Below, one piece after another: positions 8,708-16,670 of a stretch of 64,000 bases of DNA. The translations under genes were made by a program, and so were the position numbers. Source of the stretch: Antricoccus suffuscus (GTDB lineage: Bacteria > Actinomycetota > Actinomycetes > Mycobacteriales > Antricoccaceae); contig NZ_PVUE01000001.1 in the NCBI RefSeq assembly GCF_003003235.1, positions 186,001 to 250,000 of the forward strand. The letters run 5' to 3'. A model generated the notes under the pieces. It worked only from the letters and a program-made list of their open reading frames with translations, was not told the DNA's origin and made no database searches. Numbering within the stretch: the first letter of the stretch is position 1; each line of letters starts with the position of its first letter.

Positions 8708-8853
8708 AGCGAACACAGATCAATTGAGGACTCCGGGGGGAGCCGCATTGACGCCGTGCGAGGCTCGGTCAAAGGATAGATGGGGATCTACTCTTTCGAG
8801 CATCCGGTGGAGATGCCGCGGGGCCCCGCAACCGTTAGTGGTTGCGGGGCCCC
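8708..8853 (+). ncRNA. Candidate small RNA with G-rich loops, copy B
   Basis: This is the second copy of the element at 2560-2693, in a 377-base gene-free stretch. GACTCCGGGGGGAGCCGC (8729-8746) is followed by TAGATGGGGATCTA (8777-8790), a 5-bp hairpin with a GGGG loop. Next come a GCATC/GATGC hairpin and a perfect 14-bp terminal hairpin. TAGTAT (8696-8701) is a plausible -10 box; the -35 is weak. This gives a transcript of about 145 bases, close to the length inferred for the element at 38275. It is not a riboswitch that I recognise, and the next rightward gene is far away, so a free-standing RNA is likelier than a leader. Confidence 0.5.
8820..8853. terminator. Perfect 14-bp terminator hairpin
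   Basis: GGGGCCCCGCAACC (8820-8833), loop GTTAGT, GGTTGCGGGGCCCC (8840-8853). It lies between the rightward rskA/candidate RNA and the stop of the leftward SDR gene (8959), so it probably ends transcription from both sides. There is no U-tract after it. Confidence 0.75.
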
Positions 8854-8958
8854 AGTGCTTCTAGCGAGAGACGCCAACGGTCCATTGACGCGCGCCAATG
8901 CTGAGGCGTAGGCGTCGCGCGTGGTCTTTGAAGAGACGATGAGGTCGTCACCAGCGAG

Positions 8959-10479
8959 TTAGCTTGGCGGATTCGGACGTTGAGAGGTTGGGGGAGTCTG
9001 CGGCGATGCCGAACTCGCCTCGGCGGCGAGGGCGATGTTGCGCAGCATCGCGCCGAATACGATGCCGTGGAATGGGTATACCGACCACCAATACAGATGC
9101 CCAAGAAGTCCACGTGGATGGAATAGCGCACGCTGGCGCAGCGAAACCGGGCCGTTGCCGCTCTGCTCGATCACGAACTCGAGCCACGCAAGCCCCGGCA
9201 GACGCATCTCCGCGCGCAGCCGAAGGACCCGCTCATTATCGGCTTCCTCAACCCGCCAGAAATCCAGCGCGTCACCGATCACCAGCGTGCTCGCGTCCCG
9301 CCGACCCCGTCGCAGCCCCGGTCCGCCGATGACCCGGTCCGCGAATCCACGCAGACGCCAGGCCAGTGGCCAGGAGTACCAGCCGGTGTCGCCGCCGATC
9401 GCGTTGATCACTTGCCACAGTTTCGTCCGGTCCGCGTCGACCTCACGCGCCCGCTCATCGGCATACAGTGATCCGCCCGCCCAGTCGGGGTCGCTCGGTA
9501 ACGGGTCACTCGGGGCGCCGGCCGTCGATGCCGAGGACCACCTGCTCACCACGGCGCGGTCCTGAATCTTGGTCAGTGCCAGGCTGATCGCTCGGTCGAA
9601 CGGCGTCAATCCGGCGTCCGGATCCGGGACGTAGTCGGCGATGTCGTGTTCCTTGCACACGACCTCATTGATGAGACTCGCGACGAGCGGCCTCGCGATT
9701 GACTTCGGCACCGGTGTCACGAGCCCGACCCAGTGGCTCGAGAGCGCTGGGCTGAGCACGGGGACCTTGATCACCCGGCGTGGTGGGAGACCCGCCACGG
9801 ACGCGTACCTGGCCATCATCTGGCGGTAGGTCATCACGTCGGGGCCGCCGATGTCGAAACCACGACTGACGCCGGCTGGTATTTCGGCGGCGCCGACGAG
9901 ATAGTGCAGCACATCGCGAATGGCAATAGGCTGAATCCGGGTGTCCACCCACCGCGGGGTCACCATCACCGGCAGCCGCTCGGTCAGGTAGCGCAGCATC
10001 TCGAATGACGCCGACCCCGACCCGATGATCACCGCTGCGCGCAGGACGGTTGTCGGTACGCCGCACGTCAGAAAGATCTCCTCGACTTCCTGACGTGACT
10101 GAAGATGCATGCTCAGCTCTTGGTGCTCTGGGTACAGCCCGCTGAGATAAACCAGATGACCAACGCCGACGTCACGCGCGGCCGCAGCAAATGACCGTGC
10201 GGTCTGGCGGTCTTTCATCGCGAACTTCGTGCCCGTGCCGATCGAATGGATCAAGTAGTAGGCGACGTCTACGCCCGTGAGCGCTTCGGTGACCGCGGCC
10301 TGGTCGGTGGCATCGGCCTCGACGATCTCGACGAGGTCGATCCATGGGCGACTCTCCAGCCGCCGTATGTCGCGCGCGAGAATCCGGACCCGATAGCCAG
10401 CTTCGAGCAGTTCGGGCACTAGCCGTCCTCCGACGTACCCCGTCGCGCCCGTGACGACGACGAGCTTGCCGGCGCTCAC
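8959..10479 (-). CDS. SDR-type NAD(P)-binding protein with DUF2867 domain
   Basis: This is a 506-residue two-domain protein. The N-terminal extended/atypical short-chain-dehydrogenase domain has VVVTGATGYVGGRLVPELL (about residues 7-25) and HLVYLSGLYPE. The C-terminal DUF2867 domain (about 345-485) contains DTGWYSWPLAWRLRG and a conserved tail, LYWWSVYPFHGIVF. Proteins of this architecture often lie near photolyase and carotenoid or stress-lipid genes; here photolyase is divergent on the right and sigK-rskA lies on the left. The substrate is unknown; DUF2867 resembles a lipid-binding START-like fold, so a membrane-lipid or isoprenoid role is possible. GTG start, overlapping a short upstream frame. 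Confidence 0.82.
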   Translation of the reverse strand: MSAGKLVVVTGATGYVGGRLVPELLEAGYRVRILARDIRRLESRPWIDLVEIVEADATDQAAVTEALTGVDVAYYLIHSIGTGTKFAMKDRQTARSFAAAARDVGVGHLVYLSGLYPEHQELSMHLQSRQEVEEIFLTCGVPTTVLRAAVIIGSGSASFEMLRYLTERLPVMVTPRWVDTRIQPIAIRDVLHYLVGAAEIPAGVSRGFDIGGPDVMTYRQMMARYASVAGLPPRRVIKVPVLSPALSSHWVGLVTPVPKSIARPLVASLINEVVCKEHDIADYVPDPDAGLTPFDRAISLALTKIQDRAVVSRWSSASTAGAPSDPLPSDPDWAGGSLYADERAREVDADRTKLWQVINAIGGDTGWYSWPLAWRLRGFADRVIGGPGLRRGRRDASTLVIGDALDFWRVEEADNERVLRLRAEMRLPGLAWLEFVIEQSGNGPVSLRQRALFHPRGLLGHLYWWSVYPFHGIVFGAMLRNIALAAEASSASPQTPPTSQRPNPPS

Positions 10480-10547
10480 CGGCCGCCTTGATTCTTCTGG
10501 GTGACCGCGGCGAATGTGTTGATGAAACGGCGCGAGAACCAGCTCAT
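10476..10547 (-). CDS. Possible 23-residue leader peptide
   Basis: A short frame, MSWFSRRFINTFAAVTQKNQ followed by GGR, starts at ATG 10547. Its TGA overlaps the GTG of the SDR-DUF2867 gene (GTGA). AAAGAG lies about 8 bases upstream of the ATG. The coupling geometry is like other real overlaps in this window, but the length is close to chance. I have no homologue to support it. Confidence 0.22.
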   Translation of the reverse strand: MSWFSRRFINTFAAVTQKNQGGR

Positions 10548-10688
10548 GATGAAGCTCTTTTCGTTGGACGGCGCCGGTGACGTCGTCGCCGCAGACGGCT
10601 GGCAGGAACTCTATGCGTCAACCGCCGTGCGCGCAGCCCTCCTGCTCCCACGGACGCAGGTTTAGAGCACCTTTGGCAGACTGAATCC

Positions 10689-12041
10689 ATGAGTACCTCG
10701 GTGCTGTGGTTTCGGCGCGATCTCCGGCTGGGCGATCATCCGGCGCTGATGAGAGCTGCCAACGAGGGACCGGTCGTCGCCTTGTTCGTGCTCGACCCGG
10801 CACTGCGCGCTACATCGGGAAACGCGCGGCTCGCGTTCCTGCTCGCCTCTCTTCGATCGCTCGATGCGGACCTGCGCGCACACGGCGGGTCGCTGACCGT
10901 TCGTGTCGGCAAACCCGATTCCGTCGTACCGGAGATGGTCCGCGAGTCGGGCGCGCGCTCGGTGCACATCAGCGCTGATTTCGCGCCCTACGGCGCCGAG
11001 CGGGATGCGCGAGTAGCGGAAACCCTGGGCACTGTCCCGCTCGTGCGCACCGGTTCGCCGTACGCTGTCGCTCCCGGCAGGGTCACTAAGGAGGACGGGA
11101 ATCCATACAAGGTCTTCTCAGCGTTTTACCGGGCGTGGCGCGCGCACGGGTGGCGCGGCCCCGCCGCATCCGATCCCTCAGCCGTCGACTGGGTAGCCGC
11201 GGACGGGGACGGCGTACCCGAGACGCCGCTGGCGCAGATCCCACTTCCGGAGGCGGGTGAGCAGGCCGCTCACCGAGTTTGGCAGAAGTTCCTCGGAAGT
11301 CACCTGGCCCATTACCCCGACGTACGCGACCGCCCGGATCTCGACCACACCTCGAGGCTTTCGCCTTACCTGAAGTTCGGTGCGATTCATCCGCGGACGC
11401 TGCTCGCGGATCTCACGCCAGATGACGAGACGTTCGTCAAAGAGTTAGCGTGGCGTGAGTTCTACGCCGCCGTCCTGCATTTCTGGCCGTCCAGTGCCCA
11501 CGACTATTTCCAGCCACGGATGGCCACCATGGCCTACGAGACGGGCCCGGACGCCGATGAGATGTTCGAGGCATGGGCGAGCGGAAACACCGGCTACCCG
11601 ATCGTCGATGCCGGAATGCGCCAGCTGCTCGGGGAGGGCTGGATGCACAACCGAGTACGGATGATCACCGCGTCGTTTCTCGTGAAGGACTTGCACCTTG
11701 AATGGACACGCGGTGCCCGGCATTTCATGCACCAGCTCATCGATGGCGACCTCGCGAGCAACCAGCACGGTTGGCAATGGGTCGCCGGGACCGGCACCGA
11801 CGCCGCGCCGTACTTCCGCATCTTCAACCCCGTCACTCAAGGGAAGAAGTTCGATCCCGCGGGCGATTACATCCGTCGTTGGGTCCCGGAGCTGTCGGCG
11901 CTGGAGGGTCGCGATATCCACGAGCCGTGGCGCCGCGCGGCGGGTGCGCCGAGCGGTTACCCGCCGCCGATCGTCGAGCATGCGCATGAACGTCTCGAAG
12001 CCCTCGCCCGCTACAAATCGGTTACTTCCAGTCCGAGGTAG
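10689..12041 (+). CDS. phr: Deoxyribodipyrimidine photolyase (class I)
   Basis: This 450-residue flavoenzyme splits cyclobutane pyrimidine dimers in DNA using blue light. The N-terminal antenna-binding alpha/beta domain starts VLWFRRDLRLGDHPAL. The FAD-binding helical domain (about 200-450) carries family motifs including GYPIVDAGMRQL, WMHNRVRMITASFLVKDL, DLASNQHGWQWVAGTG and FNPVTQGKKFDP. These Trp-, Asn- and Asp-rich motifs are typical of CPD photolyases rather than animal-type cryptochromes. It is divergent from the SDR-DUF2867 gene. Photolyase near SigK/UfaA-type genes fits a light or oxidative stress neighbourhood. Confidence 0.93.
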   Translation: MSTSVLWFRRDLRLGDHPALMRAANEGPVVALFVLDPALRATSGNARLAFLLASLRSLDADLRAHGGSLTVRVGKPDSVVPEMVRESGARSVHISADFAPYGAERDARVAETLGTVPLVRTGSPYAVAPGRVTKEDGNPYKVFSAFYRAWRAHGWRGPAASDPSAVDWVAADGDGVPETPLAQIPLPEAGEQAAHRVWQKFLGSHLAHYPDVRDRPDLDHTSRLSPYLKFGAIHPRTLLADLTPDDETFVKELAWREFYAAVLHFWPSSAHDYFQPRMATMAYETGPDADEMFEAWASGNTGYPIVDAGMRQLLGEGWMHNRVRMITASFLVKDLHLEWTRGARHFMHQLIDGDLASNQHGWQWVAGTGTDAAPYFRIFNPVTQGKKFDPAGDYIRRWVPELSALEGRDIHEPWRRAAGAPSGYPPPIVEHAHERLEALARYKSVTSSPR

Positions 12042-12126
12042 AAGCGCATCTACGTGCGTGAGCCGCGCATCCTGAAGTGACGCGAGCTCGTGACGGCCAG
12101 TGCGTCTAGCTGTATTCGAGTGGTTT

Positions 12127-12522
12127 CTAGGTGCTGCGCGGCGCGAAGAACTCGATCACAATTCCGTCGGGATCCTTACAGGTGGCAACGTTCGCCGGCT
12201 CAGGACTGACCGAGCTGTGCGGTACGCCCTTACCGTCGAGGTCGGCCAGCCAGGCTTCGATCTCCGCACGGTCTTTGCAGGCGATCGAGATGTGATCGAG
12301 GCCAACTCTGGTCTCATCGAATCGATCGTTGTCCGGCGTGCGATCATGCGCCTGCAAGCCGATGACTACCCCAGACTCGGCGAGCATCAGGGTGCGCCGC
12401 CAGCCGGTCCCGCTCATGTCCGGGCCGCGCCTCATGCCCAGTGCCTGCACGTACCAGGCGATGCTGGCTTCCAGGTCGGTCACGGTCAGGGTCACGTGGC
12501 TGAAGGCTCTCATCGTCGGCAT
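12127..12522 (-). CDS. VOC/glyoxalase-fold protein
   Basis: This 131-residue protein has a single vicinal-oxygen-chelate fold. HVTLTVTDLEASIAWYVQAL begins the first module, GLDHISIACKDRAEIEAW the second, and CKDPDGIVIEFF is the usual metal-ligand end (DPDGxxxEF). The His and Glu ligand positions look present. Substrates of this family range from methylglyoxal adducts to antibiotics, so no specific role is given. The frame is open to 12660, but similarity begins only at MPTMRAFSHV, so ATG 12522 is used; ATG 12513 is an alternative. It is convergent with the photolyase gene. Confidence 0.8.
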   Translation of the reverse strand: MPTMRAFSHVTLTVTDLEASIAWYVQALGMRRGPDMSGTGWRRTLMLAESGVVIGLQAHDRTPDNDRFDETRVGLDHISIACKDRAEIEAWLADLDGKGVPHSSVSPEPANVATCKDPDGIVIEFFAPRST

Positions 12523-12746
12523 ACCGTGATTCTGACACCTACTCGATTCATGCACCACCACGCCAGGTGAGCGGGGCACGTTAGGGCCTGCCGCTCCCGC
12601 TCGAGCTTGCCCGTACGTGGCTGCGGGGCTCGTTCGCGTCGGGCGCAACAGGCCGATCATCAGCCAGCGGTAGGTGATGCGGATTCGATCCGTAACTGCT
12701 CACAGCGGATATCGGGTCCCACAAACCGGCCCTGGCGAATCTGAGG

Positions 12747-13590
12747 CTATGGCGTGGCCTTCGGATGTAGCGCGCTGAGAGCAGCTTGCGCAGTAAACCA
12801 ACCCACCAGTTGGTGGTCCTCATCCAGGACAGGCACGGCGGCGGCTTCGTTGAGGTCTATGGCGTTGAGCGCGTCGGAGAGTAGGTCCGTGCTCCGGACG
12901 GTGTCGGGTAGTTCGGTGATGCTAGCGACAGTGGCCTGATCGTGCTCGCCGTCGGCGAGCGCCTCAGCTAGGGCGGCGACAGTCAAAACGCCGCAGTAAT
13001 CACCTGCGCTGTCGGTGACCGGCACGATCAGGTGTCGCGAAGGCGCGAGGGCGGTCGCGGCGTCCCGCAGCGAACTCCCGTCAGGTAGCGGGGTCGGGAC
13101 GGCGACCATTACGGTGCTGACCGTGACGGCAGCCGCTCGCGCTGGCCGTGACCGATGAGAGCACCACCATCCCGAATGACTTCGCCGCAAAGTCGCGCAG
13201 GATCAGTTCCATCGCGAAGAACACGTCGGCAAGTGGCGCGTTAAAGGTGGCGGCGACACCGCCGGCCGCCCCGCAGGCGACAAGCACTCGAGTGCTGGGC
13301 ATGGGTGCTCGCACTATGCGCGCGAGCGTGGAACCTAGGGCAGAGCCGATTTGTACGATCGGCCCTTCCCGACCGACCGAGCCGCCGCCGCCGATGCACA
13401 ACGCGGACGCAAGAGCCTTGACGGCGGCGACCTGCGGTTTGATCCGACCCCCTTGTCGCGCGACGGCGTACATCACTTCGGGCACGCCGTGCCCGCGGGC
13501 TTCGCGAGCGAAGAAATGAACCAGAGGTCCGTATATAAGGCCCGCGACAACGGGCGCGCCGAGGACGAACCGGCGTCCGAGACCAGGCAC
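12747..13590 (-). pseudogene. Broken CLC-type chloride channel with CBS domains
   Basis: Two pieces of one gene lie in different frames. The right piece (13590 to about 13130) encodes the core of a CLC channel: ARGHGVPEVMYAVARQGG, the signature GREGPIVQIGSALGS, and VAATFNAPLADVFFAMEL. The left piece (about 13130 to 12747) encodes a CBS pair starting VSTVMVAVPTPLPDGSS and ending in a second CBS motif. Roughly 200 residues of the second transmembrane half are gone between LSSVTAS and the CBS start, and the join is out of frame. The first N-terminal helix is also missing. A functional channel cannot be made. Confidence 0.85.
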
Positions 13591-13732
13591 ATGCGGTTAG
13601 AAGCGGGGCCCACTGCGGAATAGTCAGACTGGAGTCGGCGCAACGTCATGTATGCAGTATGCAACTATTGCTATCTGCAGTTAGTGGTGGGTGCGCGTAA
13701 GATCGCCCTCTCCCGATTAGCTCGACCACTGA

Positions 13733-14488
13733 TCAGGGCGTGAACGCCGACAGGTCGGCGATCCCGAGCTGTTCCTCGATTCCACTGACGCGGTCGATCA
13801 TCTGTGCAAGCGCGTGGTCGCCGTACTGCTTGTTCTCAAGTTCGGCGAATCGCTCGGCCAGTTGATCTAACGTGCGTTGCGTGGTGAGTGTGCGCAAAGC
13901 GGGGTAGATGACAGTGTCTTCCCATGCTTCGTGCGGCTCATACATCCGCACAAACTTCGCCATGTCGGCCCGTAGTGAGTCGCGGATCGGCGCGGAGCTG
14001 AGGTCGTCCCCGGCCGCCAGCAGGATCGAGGCTGTGAGGTGGCGGCCGCGATCATGCTGCGCGAGCAAGGTTTTCACCAGGTCGTTGTGGTGCTGACGCA
14101 CGCGCGGGAATACGTACGCCTCCTCGAGTCCTTCGTGGAAGCTCTCGACATACGTCGAGATCAGTTGGGCGGCCTCAATGATCGCCTTCGCCGGCGGGGT
14201 CTGACCCGCCGCAAGCTGGTCGCCGGCCGCGCGGTAGGCCAGCAGCACGCGCTTGAGCAGGCCGTGCTCCACCATCAGTTCCTCGCCCGGTGACGGAATG
14301 TTCGGTTCGGTCGGCGGCGGCGTACGTGCAACCGCGTTGGTCTCTTCAGCGACGCCGGCCCCGATGACGAGTCCCGCACCGCCGAGGATCAGACTGCGTC
14401 GGTCGACGTGCCGCGGACGGGTTGGGACGTCCGATTTCCGGTTGGCAGGCGGCTGCGTGGCGTCAGCGCCGTGTTGGCTTTCGCTCAT
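13733..14488 (-). CDS. Hemerythrin HHE-domain protein with Tat-like signal
   Basis: This is a 251-residue protein. After a polar N-terminus comes a twin-arginine-like export signal, RRSLILGGAGLVIGAGVA (about residues 30-47). The rest is a four-helix hemerythrin-like bundle with the expected iron ligands in order: EHGLLKR, SFHEGLEEAYVFP (HxxxE), AQHDRGRH and YEPHEAWEDTVIYP (HxxxD/E). Such proteins bind a di-iron centre and handle oxygen, nitric oxide or iron. ATG 14488 overlaps the stop of the COG4315 gene (ATGA), making a SCO1-COG4315-hemerythrin operon. Export by Tat would place the di-iron protein outside the membrane. Confidence 0.82.
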   Translation of the reverse strand: MSESQHGADATQPPANRKSDVPTRPRHVDRRSLILGGAGLVIGAGVAEETNAVARTPPPTEPNIPSPGEELMVEHGLLKRVLLAYRAAGDQLAAGQTPPAKAIIEAAQLISTYVESFHEGLEEAYVFPRVRQHHNDLVKTLLAQHDRGRHLTASILLAAGDDLSSAPIRDSLRADMAKFVRMYEPHEAWEDTVIYPALRTLTTQRTLDQLAERFAELENKQYGDHALAQMIDRVSGIEEQLGIADLSAFTP

Positions 14489-15003
14489 TTGCCCGGTGGC
14501 GTCGTGACCGGCTGCATGTCGGGGTTGAGTGCGTACCACGGCCCGCCGTTCAGATAGAGACCTTGACCGTTGGCGGTGCCAGCGGCCAAATCGCCTGCAT
14601 AACGGTAAAGCGGATACCCGCCGTAGGTGACGACACTGGCACCTGTGTTCGGGTCGGCGAGTGTGCCGAGATCTAGTGGATTGACGCCCGCAGCGGAGGT
14701 CGGCTTGTTACCGCTGGCAATGACCAACGGCGGCCAGGTGCCAGCGCATGGACCCGTGCATGTGACGCGCCCGCCAGCGTCAGGCGGAAACATGTAGAGC
14801 GTCCTACCGTGCGAGTCGGCGAGTATCTTTCCGAGCCCCGCCACCTTGCTCGTCGTGACCGTCACGGTCTTTGGCACCGGAATTTCCAAGAGGGCATCGT
14901 GCGTGCGGGAGTCGCTGGAGTGTGCGCACGCGCACAGCATCAGCGCCGCAAGTACGACGACACCTGCAAGTTTTAGTGCTCGGCCAGCCGCCGATGGCGT
15001 CAT
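14485..15003 (-). CDS. COG4315-type secreted repeat lipoprotein
   Basis: This 172-residue predicted lipoprotein has an N-terminal signal VVVLAALMLCAC. It carries two copies of the secreted repeat of unknown function found in COG4315: GRTLYMFPPDAGG with TCTGPCAGTWPPL, and GYPLYRYAGDLAAG. The TCTGxCAxxWPP motif has paired cysteines near a Trp-Pro pair. Family members sit beside cytochrome, SCO1 and copper genes. ATG 15003 overlaps the SCO1 stop, and the stop overlaps the hemerythrin start. The role is unknown; electron transfer or copper/heme handling on the cell surface is an inference from neighbours. Confidence 0.8.
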   Translation of the reverse strand: MTPSAAGRALKLAGVVVLAALMLCACAHSSDSRTHDALLEIPVPKTVTVTTSKVAGLGKILADSHGRTLYMFPPDAGGRVTCTGPCAGTWPPLVIASGNKPTSAAGVNPLDLGTLADPNTGASVVTYGGYPLYRYAGDLAAGTANGQGLYLNGGPWYALNPDMQPVTTPPGK

Positions 15004-15692
15004 TTGGTGAGCTTCGTCGACAGCTTGGTGATGTCGTGGGCGTAGTCGGACACGCTCGTGTCGGCCAGCCACATGAGATCTGCCTTGTCATTGACGAATG
15101 CGAGTGTCTGCGCGCCGTGTTCCACGCTGATGCTGCCGTCTGGTTCGGTGACCGGTGGCTGCAGAGGTATGCCGAGTGAGCTCGCGACCGTATCGATTTG
15201 GGTCAGAGTTGCGGTCAGCCCGACAAATGGCCGGGCCACACCGTCATCGAAATGTTCCAGCCACGCCTGCATGACCGGTGCGGTGTCGCGGGCCGGGTCG
15301 GAGGTCACGAAGACGACCTGAGTCTCGTGTTGGATCTTGGCGGGGAGTTTGCGCAGTGCTTGACCGAGGTCGGCCATCGTCGTCGGACAAATGTCGGGAC
15401 AACTGGTGTAGCCGAAGTAAACAAGCATAAGTCCGGCACTTTGCAACTGACTGAGACTCGTGGTGCCGCCCGAGCTTTCCTGGAACACGGCCGACTGGGT
15501 GGCGGCGTTGATCGTCACGGGAGTGCTCAACTGTTCGCCTCGGAAGGCTCCGGATTGGCGCGGACTGACGGCCGTGACGCTGGATGGCGGGCCGGACGTC
15601 TTGGCCGCGCATGCGGTGGCCGCGAACGCGAGTGCAGCGATGACGATCACTGTTAGCGGAAGCCGTCGAAATCGTGACTGCGTGGTGAACAT
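15000..15692 (-). CDS. SCO1/SenC-family copper chaperone lipoprotein
   Basis: This 230-residue thioredoxin-fold protein is anchored as a lipoprotein (signal plus LAFAATACA). It has the copper-binding motif FGYTSCPDICPTTMADL (CxxxC) and the distal His in SISVEHGAQTLAF. SCO proteins deliver copper to the CuA centre of cytochrome c oxidase or act as thiol reductants outside the membrane. It is the first gene of a coupled three-gene set with the COG4315 lipoprotein and hemerythrin. Length and motif spacing are normal. Copper loading of oxidase is the family role; the substrate here is not shown. Confidence 0.9.
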   Translation of the reverse strand: MFTTQSRFRRLPLTVIVIAALAFAATACAAKTSGPPSSVTAVSPRQSGAFRGEQLSTPVTINAATQSAVFQESSGGTTSLSQLQSAGLMLVYFGYTSCPDICPTTMADLGQALRKLPAKIQHETQVVFVTSDPARDTAPVMQAWLEHFDDGVARPFVGLTATLTQIDTVASSLGIPLQPPVTEPDGSISVEHGAQTLAFVNDKADLMWLADTSVSDYAHDITKLSTKLTK

Positions 15693-15801
15693 TTAACTCT
15701 TTCCAATATGTGCGGGCCGGTAGCCGTTCAGGGCCGGCTAGGAACGCTTTTCCGCGGAGCGAATCGACTCGCGAGATCGCGGCCAGCCGTTCGTTGTAAC
15801 G

Positions 15802-16008
15802 CTAGAGTTCGGCATCACCGTCGCGGTCGGCCTGGCCGTCGCGCCGTCTGGCATCGCGTTGGTCCGAACGTATCCATTGCACGGCCGTCGTGCCCGGCAC
15901 GTCCAGCGTTGGTATCTCGCCACCGGCGTACTGGTAGTCAAGTGGATCTATCGACCATCCTGCTGGCTCATGCGTGAAGTAACTGTTGAGCATCTGGTCG
16001 CTCGTCAT
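15802..16008 (-). CDS. Small hypothetical ORF between marR and sco1
   Basis: The 15693-16023 gap holds one same-strand frame of 68 residues, beginning MTSDQMLNSYFTHEPAGWSI. Its first 50 residues have protein-like composition, but the end turns into an Arg/Asp-rich run typical of a wrong frame. It may be a frameshifted remnant or no gene. I see no ribosome site and recognise no family. It starts 15 bases after the MarR stop. Confidence 0.25.
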   Translation of the reverse strand: MTSDQMLNSYFTHEPAGWSIDPLDYQYAGGEIPTLDVPGTTAVQWIRSDQRDARRRDGQADRDGDAEL

Positions 16009-16023
16009 GATGGAGATGGCATG

Positions 16024-16533
16024 TCACCACCCCATGGTCTCGGCTACCTCGTGACGGGGGTCAGGTTCGCCGGCTGCCTCGGTAAATGCCCGCAGCGCGG
16101 CAATGAGCTCAGTCCGGCGGGCCGTAGGCATCGCCGCAACGATCTTTGCGATCTCCGTTCTTCGACGGCTGGTGACGCGGCGTACGACGCGCGCGCCCGT
16201 CGGCGTAAGGCGCACGAGTACCTCACGGCGATTGTGAGGGCTATCGCGGCGATCGACTAATCCGGTAGTGATCAGCCGGTCGACCATTCGCATGGCTGTC
16301 GAGGAGTTGACTGCGAGGGCGTCGGCGAGGGTGCTCATGTTGATCTCGCCGTTGTTGCTGAGTACGACGAGTGTGCGGAACTGCGTGGGCGTGATCGTGC
16401 CGTCAATCTCGGCCAATGAGCGGCCAGATACACCGACCAGGACACGTGAGGCGGTCAGCACCGCGGTCGTGAATTCCTCAACGCTGACCTGCATGCGTTG
16501 ATTAGATCGCGTCGGATTCGGTGGGTTCGTCAA
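16024..16533 (-). CDS. MarR-family transcriptional regulator
   Basis: This 169-residue winged-helix regulator has a MarR core of ITPTQFRTLVVLSNNGEINM, STLADALAVNSSTAMRMVDR (recognition helix) and the wing with SPHNRREVLVRLTPTG, the typical DxRxxxVxLT-type signature. Members are dimeric repressors released by phenolic or oxidant ligands. It follows nhaA on the same strand with a 137-base gap. An inverted repeat TGCAT/ATGCA about 55-70 bases upstream of its start may be its own operator. An internal ATG 13 codons in is an alternative start. The target is unknown. Confidence 0.88.
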   Translation of the reverse strand: MTNPPNPTRSNQRMQVSVEEFTTAVLTASRVLVGVSGRSLAEIDGTITPTQFRTLVVLSNNGEINMSTLADALAVNSSTAMRMVDRLITTGLVDRRDSPHNRREVLVRLTPTGARVVRRVTSRRRTEIAKIVAAMPTARRTELIAALRAFTEAAGEPDPRHEVAETMGW

Positions 16534-16587
16534 CTTTAATCTCCATGCTCGACGACGCGATGCCTTATGTATGCGCGAGGCAAAGTT

Positions 16588-16606
16588 TGCATAGTGCCAT
16601 AATGCA
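16588..16606. promoter_or_regulatory. Possible MarR operator
   Basis: TGCAT (16588-16592) and ATGCA (16602-16606) form an inverted repeat with AT-rich flanks in the 137-base gap between nhaA and marR, upstream of the marR start. MarR dimers bind palindromes of about this size near their own promoters. It is supported only by position and symmetry. Confidence 0.3.
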
Positions 16607-16670
16607 CCCGCCGCGATGCGCTGCTAGGTCTGCCCCATCCGGGCTGCGATTCTCACAGCGCCGTCCGGTG

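Noticed and set aside
2560-8853. Idea that the G-loop elements are c-di-AMP, TPP or cobalamin riboswitches
   Set aside because: They lack the conserved cores of those classes as I know them and are not leaders of a same-strand gene.
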